Shown piece by piece: positions 33,475-44,800 of a stretch of DNA of 64,000 nt. The stretch is from positions 23,109,403 to 23,173,402 of the forward strand of contig CM036243.1 in assembly GCA_020698575.1 (NCBI GenBank), in the 5' to 3' direction. Every line of letters begins with the position of its first letter. The stretch's first letter is position 1. The position numbers and the translations under genes are program-made. The stretch is from Bostrychus sinensis. Its lineage: Eukaryota; Chordata; Actinopteri; Gobiiformes; Eleotridae. A model generated the notes under the pieces. That model made no database searches. It had not been told where the DNA came from and saw nothing but the letters and a program-made list of their open reading frames with translations.

Positions 33475-35530
33475 TACTTAGACCACTGTGGGACATCTAT
33501 GGAGAAACCATCACAAAGTGCTCTGAGCAAGTAACTTTTACAGTCCAGCGCCCATACATTTCCTCTGTTTGTGGATTTATTGTGTCATTTTATGTAAACA
33601 TCTAATATACTAGTTATTTCCAATTCAGACAAAAGACTTAAAATTAAGAGGGATTTAAGAGTTCCCAAGTGCTAAATAACATTGACCTAAACATTTTTTT
33701 TGGGTAGAGGCTAGTCAACACAGCAGGAGGTAAGCACAATGAAGCTAGACAAGGGCAGCTATCTATTGATAACCTTTTGGTTACTGCAGTTCACCTTCTA
33801 TGTTGGCAGATTTTGCGGAATTTAACTGTTTTTTCTACATATATGAATATATTTTTTACTGTAAAAATGTAAATTACACAAAATGATGGAAGTATTTATT
33901 GTAGAGTGTATATTAAAACCACTAAAGAATCTCTTCAGGACTGGTCCTCGGTGTGGTGAAGTTGATTTGGGATTGAAAGTTAGCATAAATTGTTGGTTGC
34001 CCTCAAAAACTGTTTTTTCCCCGTTCTCCTTCTTCAAGCCGGAGACCCAGATAACTGAAGGGCAATATCTGTGACAGGCTACTGAATTCAATGTGCTCAG
34101 CAAGTGAGACTTGGGCCTGAATGGCCGGAGCTATGCATTAAAAGAGATGAGGTCAGCCCACCATTTTGGTCCAAACAAAGGTTACCACCATGTAGTTGCA
34201 TTTCTCACGATCGCACACCGTAACCCTCTGATCAAATGGGCTCTTTGTGGAGGCTCATATAAAAGGGCATGTTATACAATAGTAGGTTCGAATAATAACA
34301 CAAGGAGGGGTCAGTTATCAAAAAGAAGCCAGTCACACAGGGAGGGGTGAGGGTTTGGGGGTGAGGGGTGCAGTGAGAGAGGCAGAAAAAGCATCAGGGT
34401 CTGTGTGGCAAAATGTGGCATTGGCTGAAAGAGGGGGAATGGCTGGGAAGAGGCATTCGGGAATGAAAGGGAGGCAGAAAAGAAACAGTCTTCCCAGAAG
34501 CAGTTGAGCATGACCATCAGAGGCCAAATGACAGGGGAGGAAGAAGACCCCAACACAAGCACTTCTCTGCTTTCACAATGCATTCACTGGACATTTAATT
34601 TGTTATTTAGTGTTCACTGCAGAAATTATTTGTTTTGACATCAACTGAGCTCATGGAAGTACTTAAAATAAAGTCCTCAGTTTATCTAAACACAACATCT
34701 GACTTGACAATTACAACACTTAACATTACAATACATTTAAGATTTGGTACTTTTCAATACGTTTGAATAATGCCAAATCAAAATGTCAGATTGGATTTTT
34801 GTCATATTTGTAAAAATCCACAGTTCCTCAGATGAAGTTGGAAAACACAGTTTGGTGAAAGTGTTGTTCGTTCCATCTGGAGCAACACAATGCACAATAG
34901 TGAGAGAGACCTGTGGTTTGGTGTCTGCTTTTGCACTTGCTCTATGGGTTTGGACAAATGGTAAAAAAATGTAATGAATCACAAGGTTCAAACAATCTAT
35001 ATTTAAATGCCATTGTCTCCCAAAAGCTGTCACTTGTCTTGTCTATTCGTCATATTTCTGCATGGGTATAATAAAAAAATAATATAGATAACTGAAAAAT
35101 AAATTGATAATATTAACAAGCAGTTTTAGTGCAACTTAACTAACTTATCAAAATCCTTAAAACGCTAACACTAACCTGCTAACAAGTTTTGTGAAATACC
35201 TTTCAGGGTGGCCCATATACAAGGAACATGAGGGTATTGACTTTACACAAATGGGGTGAGCTTGTAACAGTGACCCTGGAACGGACCCTCGTGAGGCATT
35301 GTGCTTTGAGTTTTGCAAGGCCATTAAGGAAAAAAGTTTATATTCTCTGTGAAAATGTTTCTAATTATTTGCAATAAGTTATTGAACAATGTAGTACCAG
35401 CATAGCTCTTAATACTTTGCATATTATCTTTTCAAGTGATTAATACATAATTAAACATTTAGCAAGCAACAAATAAAAATAAATGCAAATATGGTAGCTA
35501 TGTGTAAATTAAGTTTAATTCAAGTTAATT
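33475..35530. other. fgf8 3'UTR and intergenic DNA; fbxw4 absent
   Basis: No further exon is recognisable between the fgf8 stop and the dpcd stop. A possible fgf8 poly(A) signal AATAAA lies at 34667-34672, and ATTAAA on the minus strand near 35535-35540 may serve dpcd. In human the FBXW4 gene lies between these two genes; nothing resembling its F-box or WD repeats is visible here. Confidence 0.5.
34100..34280. promoter_or_regulatory. Candidate Wnt-responsive element 3' of fgf8
   Basis: Three TCF/LEF-like sites occur within about 80 bp: AACAAAG (34174-34180), TGATCAAA (34229-34236) and CTTTGTGG (34243-34250). ATGCATTAAAAG and GGTTACCACCATG lie in the same block. It is repeat-free and lies within or just beyond the fgf8 3'UTR. 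Function is inferred from motifs only. Confidence 0.3.
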
Positions 35531-35663
35531 CAAGTTTAATCATAAAATATCAACCACATGACAGATTTCAAAATAAACATCTTCAAAAAGTGAGGCAAGG
35601 CTCAAAGTACAAAGGTTTGTAGTCAAAGAAATGGTTTAAAAATCCTCTGTAAAGTTCAGCTGT

Positions 35664-37250
35664 TCACTGAGTTTTGCAATCAACATCCCCTTCACTGGTC
35701 CCCTTTAGTTTCTTCAGCTCCTTCAGTAGCTCCTGCTCAAGGTTTAAGATCTCTTTGGGTTTTTTGTACTGGACAAGAGAAAAATAATTACTTCAACATT
35801 CGCTCCATCTCCCTTAGGCACATCACTGTTATCACGTTGAAAGAATGCAAAAAACACAAGACAAAAGCCAGAGGCGTCTAAAGAAAAGTAAGCTTGAGAA
35901 ATTCTTACTCAAACAGATTAAGTTGCATGCATTTGAATTGTTTGAACTTATAAATTGTGTCATGTAATGCACAGTAGGACAGTGTTTAGCCTGTAAAGCA
36001 GTAGACAAAATTAATGACATTTACTTTATGTTACACATTAGATACTAAAGGTTTCTAGCCATTTAATGTGTGCAAAACATCACATTAAATTGCAGCGTAG
36101 GCCTTACACTGATTATTAGAGTGTTGTTTCCGTGTGTAAAACTGAGGGCGTCGCTGTCCAGTGGCAGCTGGTTGCGGTCTAAGTCGGCAATGCTAAACTT
36201 CTTATAATACCTGGGAACACAGACAAGATTCCATAGATTACAATCAGTCCAGTATTGTGTTGTAAATACTGCCATCTATAGGAAAAACACAAAAGTTACA
36301 TGCAACTAAACGTAATAGAAATTTTGGGCATAACTTACTTTTTGTTTGAGGTTTTTACAATGATGCATCTCTCAGCTGGCTCCACAGAAACATTGAAGAC
36401 ACCCTTGGGGTAGGGTAGGTTGCGGATTCTCCACTGAAAACTGGTCTTGGTGTCTTTACGCAAAAATGATGGCTATAAAAAAAATTATAAAAAAAATTCA
36501 TACAACAATTACTTAAACAGACTAAGAAACAGACATACTATACCTACATTTAAATTATTTTCTTTGATGTCTAAATCCAAAGATGCAACAGCAAAGGATT
36601 CTCCAACCTCTTCCTGCCACTGTCCTTGGGCTCCAAGGGTGCTTTTATGTCTCCATTTTCGCACTAAATTGTGTTTAACCAATTAAACTTTAAATCCATT
36701 GAACAGAATAAATAGAAATTATGTTCAGTTTTGCTTACCAAGGAGCTCGTCTGTTTTTAAGTCATACTCCTCTGCCATTTCTTTCCCATCCGTGAAGAGG
36801 TAGTGGACTTTTCGTTTCCCTTATAAGCAAAGCGTTAACCGTGACGTGAGATACAAGATCCAAGAGGAGATAAATTGTACCTTAAAATATAAAACCAACT
36901 AACAGGAAGGGTAGGGGCATTGAAAGTGTTTATAAAAATGTAAATGTAAATAACTGTACACAGGGAACAGGTACCAAAAATAAATAAATAAATAAATATT
37001 TAAAAAGCTGTAGGTCTTTTGGTGAATCGGATGTAACTTAACTTACAACATCATCGTGATAGTTACATGCTACAAAGCTAACGTTAACGTTAAGTGATGC
37101 AGTAAACTACAGTTAGGTTCCCGTTGAGTTTCCTTCTAAACTAATGTCACTGAATGCAAGTTATTGATTTTCTGCGTTTTACTTACCATCGTGAATTAAT
37201 GCCGTTTTCTTGGAGGATTTTAGCATTTGAATCCAACTTTGAACAGCCAT
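35664..37250 (-). CDS. dpcd: DPCD protein (deleted in primary ciliary dyskinesia homologue)
   Basis: Six exons on the minus strand: 37187-37250, 36739-36819, 36548-36663, 36339-36472, 36108-36210, 35664-35768. Phases join cleanly to about 200 residues, close to the roughly 203 of the mammalian protein. Recognisable blocks are KRKVHYLFTDGKEMAEEYD, LRKDTKTSFQWRIRNLPYP, YYKKFSIADLDRNQLPLD, NNTLIIS and a C-terminus ending CKTQ. DPCD is a small CS-domain-like protein linked to formation of motile cilia and to RUVBL1/RUVBL2 chaperoning. The start codon at 37248-37250 gives the family-typical MAV start. It is divergently arranged with poll and convergent with fgf8. An RFX X-box lies 56 bp upstream of the start codon, as expected for a ciliary gene. 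Confidence 0.93.
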
Positions 37251-37553
37251 ACTTAGAGGTTTTCAGCTTTTCTGCTGTTAACTGGGTGACTTCCGGATCG
37301 AAGCTGTTACCACGGCAACCTACACACCACACAAAATGTTACGTTAACATTGCATTGAATTAATAGGTATAAATACTTTTCATTCAAGCATTGTTGTATC
37401 GTTGTTTAAATCAAACACGTTTATGCATTTAACTAAACGTAAAAAAAAAATAAAAAATGAGGAGGAATTAAAATGTCCCTCTAATCACCCGGAAGTAAAA
37501 CATTTTGTTTAAGTTGTGTTCCGTTTCTGTACAATTGCTTGATTTCATCAGAG
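37251..37553. promoter_or_regulatory. Bidirectional dpcd/poll promoter with RFX X-box and ETS sites
   Basis: GTTACCACGGCAAC at 37306-37319 matches the RFX X-box pattern of two half-sites (GTTRCC and GGNAAC with a short spacer). ACTTCCGG (37289-37296) and CCGGAAGT (37489-37496) are ETS/GABPA-type sites facing opposite ways. A plausible untranslated first exon of poll ends at 37553 before GTAAGAA. The gap between dpcd start and this exon is only about 250 bp, with no TATA box, as in housekeeping divergent promoters. Confidence 0.7.
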
Positions 37554-37942
37554 GTAAGAAACAACAACATTTTGCACATTATTGTTGGCTTAATAGCTTT
37601 AAGTGTGTTATAATCTTTTAAAATACCAAGGAAAATGGGTGCATTTTGTATTCTTTTAATACAAATTAGGAACATTTGTATTCAAATGCACGATTTTCCA
37701 GTTGTTAGTGTTAGCATTAGCATCTCGAGATAACTAATTTAAATGTTGAACCTCAAATAGTAACGTTAACCCTGTAATTTTATTTGGTAGTTTTTAAATC
37801 TGTCATAGATCCATGACAAGAAATTAGCTTAAACGATCGAATATGTAATAGTTTACAATATTTTCTAAACAGATTTTTACTAATATCCTTATTCTAATAC
37901 ACATTCTTTATAGGTGTCAGGGTTGTGCCACCCTTGAAAGAA

Positions 37943-40900
37943 ATGGAGCCTCGTCATGGCATAATGAAGGCTTTCCCCAAAGTTAAAAGAGCTAAAGTCC
38001 TACAGGGAAAAGATGAGCCACCACTAAAAAAGAAGTCTGAAGAATGTAGTGTCACAGGTATTAGTGAAACAAGATGCATGCCTACACCGAGTAATATTTA
38101 AACATTAAACTGCTGTTGTTTATGTAAGGCACCGTCAAGAGTCAAATGTTGTGTCTAATGTTACTATTCTGTTTCAGGAAACATTTTTAATGGAATAAGT
38201 ATGTACATCCTGCCAACTGCAATAGGAAATGCCAGGTGCCAGATCTTCCAAAGGCAAATTCAGCAAAATGGTGGAACCTCAGAGAATTCACTGTGTCCCA
38301 GTGTCACTCACGTTGTTGTAGATGACAGTATCGACTGTGACAGAGCACTTCGCCTGCTTAAATTGGGTTGCATGCCCCCTGGAGTCCAGTTGGTGAAATG
38401 CTCTTGGTTGAGCAAATGTATTAGTGAGAAACAGCTGTTGAATGTCTCAATTTATAGCCTTCTTCAGGGTAAAAGGTAATTGTTAGGTAATAATAAAGTA
38501 ACTAACATGGTCTTATGATTCTTAGTTAATAATAAGTCTCATATTCAATATTTCAAAAATAACATTTATTTTTCATTAGGGATAATGAAACACAGCAGTG
38601 TTGTACTACAGAAGATTTGCCTGACTTTCAGCCTGTCGTAACACATGAAAATGAAGCAGAGGCAGCAGCTGCTGTAGATTATGTGGTAACATTTGCACAC
38701 ATTGAGATAAATTTATGGTCTTAAGCAGAATTAATTTGTGCAGCATGAGACTTTATTTATTTCTCTGTTCAGGCTGCCTCAGACAGCAAAGAGGAACCAC
38801 CAGGAGATGACGATGGTGTTTCTCAGAGTGACCTAGAAGCTCTTATGACTGGCCAGCATCCAAAAGATGAGAGTCCTGGTCCAGACTCAGTTCTGCAAAA
38901 GACAATCTCAGGAAAATGGGTCTGTGCTCAGTCATCTGAATCCAAGAGTAATAACTTCAACAAACACATTACAGACAAACTAGAAGTGCTGGCCAAGGCC
39001 TACACACACCAAGGGGACAAGTGGAGGGCATTAGGCTATTCCAAGGCAATTAATGCACTGAAGAGCTACCACAAACCTGTTACATCATACCAGGTTGTGT
39101 AATTCATCTTTTAGCAGTGCTACTTTTTCAAAATTATTATATTTTTAAGGAACTGCAAAGTCATTGATATAATCCATTTACATTTTGGTAATCTTTCCAG
39201 GAAGCTTGTCAAATCCCAGGTATTGGAAAACGCATGGCAGACAAAATTGATGAGATTATGGAGAGTGGTCACCTCAGGAAACTAGATCATATTGGGGAGG
39301 CTGTGCCCATACTTGAACTGTTCACTAATGTTTGGGGTGCAGGCGCTAAGACTGCACAGCTTTGGTACCAGCAAGTAAGTGTGTTATACTGTAATTTAAT
39401 TTTCTGCACATAAGCAAAAAGCCTAAACATTCCAACTCAGTGTGATATACAATTTAATTCACACTTTGTGTTAATGTTAAAAAGTATTTGAATGCTGAAA
39501 AGTTTTAGGTGGTGTATCTTATAGAGGTGCAGGCTTCTATCAGTTAACCATTAAAAATTTACTTTTTGTGTTATAGGGGTTTCGCACTTTGGAGGACATA
39601 TCTACAAAAGCTCACCTAAACCATAATCAAAAAATTGGACTCAAACACTACAATGATTTTCTTGATCGAATGCCTCGAGAGGAAGCAGGAGCCATTGAGA
39701 AAATGGTATTCAACCTTCTAAACTGTTGTGCTACCAGATGTTGAAACAGAAACTGTATATAACATAATTTATGAATGCTAGACTTCCATGAAGCTAAATA
39801 CCTTTATGAAAAAGCAAGTCCGGCCCTGTGAAAAAGTACCCACTTGATGCTTAAAAAGCAAAAGGTTTGTCACCTTTCCTTGTCTGATAAAGGAAAAACC
39901 AGCATGTACACCTAAAGACCACGTGGAGGCAATTCCTGATTTTCTTGTAACTCAAATAAGACAGTTACATGAGCAGTCCAGCACATTCAGTACTGCACTA
40001 GTTTATGCCTGAATTTTCTTTTTACTTTATAGCTTCCAGATAGAATATGCAGATGAGATAGATGACTAAAGCAGGTGTTTTTCTAAAGGCCTATCAGAGT
40101 AACAACTGATGCCTTTTTTGGTTGAAAACAATCAAATAAAATAGAAGGCTTGTAAAACATAACAGTCTCTATAGATCAGTTCACTTGTGAGGATGGAGTA
40201 AAACTTTGCACCTAAAGTTTGGAGTCTTTCACTGCACTGCTACAATACTTGTGACAGAAAAGGCATCCAGCATAAAAATCTGCCAAATCACTGCGTGACT
40301 CGTTAGTTGTGGCGACTTCAAATAAGATAAAGATAAAGAAAAAAATGGTAACCATAAAGAAACAATCAGAAGGACAAAACAATGAAAAGGAACACAATTA
40401 TTCTCTAAACAATGCTATATGTTATAGCTAAAATTATACTTAAAAATACATTTTCTGTGTATCTGCAGGTGAGAGATGCAGCTCAGGCCATTAACCCAGG
40501 CCTGGTTTCAATGGCATGTGGATCATATCGCCGGGGAAAAGCCACTTGTGGAGATGTTGATGTACTTATAACTCATCCTGATGGAAAGTCACACAAAAGT
40601 GTCTTCAACAAAGTTTTACAGAATCTCCGTGACACTGGTCAGTTTTGCACCTTTTTGAAAATCCTTGTGTGGCTTGCAGAGGTGATTTTCAACTTTTGGG
40701 TTCTCTGCTTCTCCAAGGGTTTTTGACTGATGACCTGGTGAGCCATGAAGAGAATGGAGAACAAAAGAAATACATGGGTGTATGCCGCCTGCCAGGCCCC
40801 AACCAGCGCCATCGCAGGCTGGACATTATTGTAGTGCCTTATGACGAGTTTGCCTGTGCTCTCATGTATTTTACGGGCTCTGCACACTTTAATCGGTCAA

Positions 40901-41079
40901 TGAGAGCTCTGGCCAAGACAAAACAAATGAGCTTATCTGAGCACTCTCTTAACAAAGACGTGGTGCGGCGAGGTAGCTTAAAAGTTTATGGTGGAACTCC
41001 AATTCCAACACTTACTGAAAAGGATATTTTTAATGTTTTGGGTATACCATACAGACAACCTCAGGAAAGGGACTGGTAA
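37943..41079 (+). CDS. poll: DNA polymerase lambda
   Basis: Eight coding exons: 37943-38057, 38178-38475, 38580-38685, 38773-39093, 39201-39374, 39577-39705, 40469-40637, 40718-41079, about 557 residues. The order is BRCT domain (about 39-137), an acidic Ser/Pro-poor linker (138-225), the 8-kDa lyase domain with PGIGKRMADK (286-295), fingers, then palm and thumb. Catalytic aspartates D410, D412 (GDVDV) and D473 (RLDIIVV) align with human D427, D429 and D490 at a constant offset of 17. K295 aligns with the dRP-lyase lysine K312, and Y488-F489 with Y505-F506. This family X enzyme fills gaps in base-excision repair and non-homologous end joining in the nucleus. The second coding exon must end at 38475, not 38468, to keep frame. 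The first ATG at 37943 lies in the second exon, after a 5'UTR exon. Confidence 0.95.
40245..40325 (+). repeat. Dispersed SINE-like repeat, copy g (poll intron)
   Basis: The stretch GACAGAAAAGGCATCCAGCA, TAAAAATCTGCCAAATCA and TTGTGGCGACTTC keeps the family order in the intron before the palm exons of poll. It is partial. Confidence 0.55.
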
Positions 41080-41430
41080 TCACAAATTTTAGCATAGTTT
41101 TAAAATTCATGACACATAAGTTATAACAAAGTTAAAGACATTTCTTTTATGAACATAAAGAAAGTGTTTAGCTTTAATCATGTTTTTATTTTGCCTATAT
41201 AGACACACGACATACTATACAACAAAATACACTAAATCTGTATTAGTGCACTCATTGTACCATGTCTTTTATGTTGGAAAAGTAAGAAAAGAAAAATCCA
41301 GTTTCATGGTATAAAATAAAGAAACTCTAATTAATAAATATATATCGTAGTGTGAATTGATCTAAATTCAAAGTGTCGATGGGGCACAACTGGAAGACAT
41401 GGATGTATTATTATGAGAGAGCTTCCACTT
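41080..41430 (+). other. poll 3'UTR and spacer
   Basis: AT-rich, no coding frame. An AATAAA at 41315-41320 is the likely poll poly(A) signal. The next GC-rich promoter starts about 100 bp further on, so the two genes are closely packed in tandem. Confidence 0.5.
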
Positions 41431-41439
41431 GAGACGGAC

Positions 41440-41860
41440 CTATCAGTGATTGGTTCAGCCTCTTCACAGCCGGCACGGCCTATCCAATCGACGCTTAGTC
41501 CGCAAAACCAGTGGCGATCCACGCAACTGTACGCCCATCACGTTGTGCACATGGCTCGGGTCGAGGTGACCATGCCACACCCAGACTGAGGCAGTTGGCG
41601 TACAGAAGGAGCTGCTTGTGTAACAGCTGTATCAGCCAGTGGTACCGACGGCAACCAGTTGCGCCAGCACTGTGCCTTGTTGAAATGTCCACTCCGCAGA
41701 GGAGGCGGCGCATGCACCGGCCTCTCCGCGCAGCAGGGGCCGAGAAATAGTTGGGCATATTTTAACACACATAGTGATCTACAGTGTTGCCGTGCGCATG
41801 TTTTCGCCGTAGCTGTAACCACCTTTTGGAGGAATGTCATGCGTATGTTCGGCTTTTAAA
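41440..41860 (+). promoter_or_regulatory. Candidate wbp1l promoter and 5'UTR
   Basis: A GC- and CpG-rich block following the poll poly(A) signal, with an inverted CCAAT box (ATTGG at 41449-41453) and a forward one (CCAAT at 41484-41488). Several overlapping open frames on both strands reflect the GC content and have no protein resemblance. An upstream ATG at 41834 is in frame with the chosen wbp1l start. Confidence 0.5.
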
Positions 41861-44800
41861 ATGGGACTGTTTTTGCACGCTGTCGGCTCTGTCACCCCCA
41901 CCGAGTCCGCAGCAGACAGGGTAAGCTCGGTAGTCAAAAACAAGCTGGTTGGCTGTTGGGCTACTAATTAGCTGGTTAGCCTAGCCTAAGAAAGTCTTAA
42001 CTATACTTTCACTTTTTACCAGACTAATGGTCCAGTGTTTGTTAAATCGCAACGCATTTGGTAATTTTAGGTGTACGCTGTCTTTAATTTATAATTTGCT
42101 GTCAATAAAGAGAGAAGTACCTTCGCTATATCAAGTAGGAGGCTAGCTGCAAGTGCTAATGTACAGTACATAGCGTAGAAGTCAACAATAGTCTCCGAGC
42201 TGCGGCCTTGCTCTGATGTACTGTGTTTATAGTAACATTTTGAGTTGGATAAACAACAAAAGCTGTTCTTCAGGCGAGTGAGTCCACACTGGCAAATTAT
42301 TTTTTCAAAACAACATGTACAGACATTTTTACAATTGTTTATTCAGTTCTGTTCAATGCTGCATAGGCCTACTCTTTTAAAACTCATCTAATTTCTCTTT
42401 CTAAGCTTTAGGACAAACCTTTTACAAACCATTACAACAATGCATTTCTTCTACAAAGTACTGCATTTCAGCAAATTATTTTCATATAAATCTCTTTAAA
42501 TGCCATTGCAGTTAAAGATTATTAAGGACAGCTGAGCACACCTGTGATATTTTCAGATGTTTTTGGTTGCAACATTGATGGCTACCACAATGCAAAATAA
42601 AGCTTCTACATCTGCTAGAACTTAGACTTTGTTGTGACATGTGGGTATTTTTTTCTTAATTTTAGTAGCTATGTTAATGGTGATCTTCTGTAAATTCAGT
42701 CCTGTGAAATCCTATGAAAACAAGTACTGAAGGGCCACAAGCTTTGTCTGTTTCCAAACCCCTAAGCCCCACTCTGTTATCACGTGCTATATCATGTGCA
42801 GCATATGTTTCTGTTTGCTGTCTAGGCAAGCATATGTGCAATAACCGTAAAGTTATTAAGTCCCACCTTTGTGGAGCACTTTACTGTAATTCAACAACTT
42901 TCCCAAATGTTGTGCTGTGGACAGAGGCCAGTGTTAGGTACACATGGGCTGCATGCCATTATTTTACATGATCTTTTGTTCTGATAGTTGAAGGTGATAG
43001 TCCTTCATGATGGGGATTAGATGATGCGAAGTATGAAGATGACGTAACGACTAGCTTTATTCACTGTTTGCATTTAAGTTGTGTAGCAGTTCAGGGTTAT
43101 TTGTTTTACTGAAACAGCGTGTCTGGTCAGTGAATCATTGGTGCTGTAAAATATTTTGGTTATTACAAGCATATAGCATATTAGAGAGCCTTGCTTTCAT
43201 TGTACACGTTAGACTACTTGTCAATAGCCAACTGACCGACTTAAAAACCTGCTATTAAACATACATTCATCATAAGGATGAAGTTGGAGATTATTGTACC
43301 TCTTTCTCAATATACCTGTCCATAATCATTCCTAATGCAGTTCATTAAATTCATAATGGAGTCACCTTTAAAAAGTTATGTTTTCTCATATCAACACAGC
43401 ATTCTTGTGAATTTTCCTTGCTTAATGTTTTGCTTTCAGCTTGATGATTAATTACACTTAGTCTTCTCAACATCTTGTATCTAAAAGGTCTGTCAAATAT
43501 ACAGTATGTTCTGACTTTTAGACAAAATTAGGCAACTTGACTTTGTTTAACCATGTCTGTCAGCTGTTGAAAGTTGATACATGTTCTGAGGGGGCATTAG
43601 TGTTTGCAACAAATACGTCAGCAGGGTTTCATTCTCCATAACCTTGATGTCTATGAGTGCCTTCCTTTGTTGCAGAGCCATATAATAAATAAGGGGTCAG
43701 TGATCGCCCGGTCAGGACTATAAATTAACTATAAATTGAAGCCACTTAGCTCCCACAACAGTATACTGCAGTCACAGGGGTTATGAACTTGTCCCATTGT
43801 CTTTGGGTTTCAACAGCTTCTAATTATTGAGGTTGATTATTTTCTAACACAGCAATCATTTCTGGGAAGGTAACTGAATCCACTTTTTAATCTGGTATAT
43901 GAGAGAACAGTGGATTGTTTTTTGCTGTTGATTTGGATGGAAAGCAAAAGATAGGAGTCAAGTTTGATGAGATTCTTTATTCGGTGACTGTTAGCAACCT
44001 CCTAGATCAGTACATCTACATAATAATTCACATATGGCCTCACTTAACCCTGATTTTTTTAAGTCTAGCATTAACCTTACCTCATCTACATACATCCTAT
44101 GCCAAAAAGTCTGCTAAGTTTGTGTATTTTACACATGAGATAGAGCATGCATTCTTCAAGGCCTTTCTCCCATGCTATCTTTATGCAGGGCTCACTAAAG
44201 ATCCAAATAAGCTAGATGTTTATATGTATCACATTGCAAAAAGGGGTTCGGTCTGCCGAAAGGAGAGAGAGGGAGACAACTTGTGAGTCAGTGAAAACAC
44301 ACTTGCAAAGTCAGAACAGCTCTAAAGAAATTAGGCGGTTTTGTGGTTTTGGTATTACTAATATGCCATGTGCCGATCTGGCCATACCTAAGTTTGTATT
44401 ATGAGTATAGATTTCTTAGTAGTTTTTTGCTATTCTCTCACCGCCTCACCCCTGTATGCCTCATTGTGTTGTAGCTGCCCTGCTAGGAGCCCTGTCTCTG
44501 TCTCACTACACTGCTGCTTGGAAATTTCCGTAGAGCAATCCTAGTCTACTGTTTGGGCCTGGTTTGGGAGTGGGGTGAGGGTGTGGGTGGTTGTATTTGT
44601 GTGTATATGGTGAACATGGAGAGAGAGAGAGAGTAAGTGGGGGCAGGCTGGGGTAGAAAGAGAGCATGTTAGGGAGCATTTTGACTTTTTCTCCTGTGGG
44701 ATAATGACCCACGCGGTGCAGGGATTTGTCTGGGATTTTCGGACCCTGGATCGTCATGCCTCTCAGTTTTGGACCTGCACTGGTAATCTATAGAGACAGA

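Noticed and set aside
38461..38475. Alternative donor at 38469 for the second coding exon of poll
   Set aside because: Using it breaks the frame of the next exon. The donor at 38476 restores frame and gives a continuous protein.
41495..41859. Several overlapping frames on both strands
   Set aside because: They lie in the CpG-rich wbp1l promoter and have no protein resemblance.
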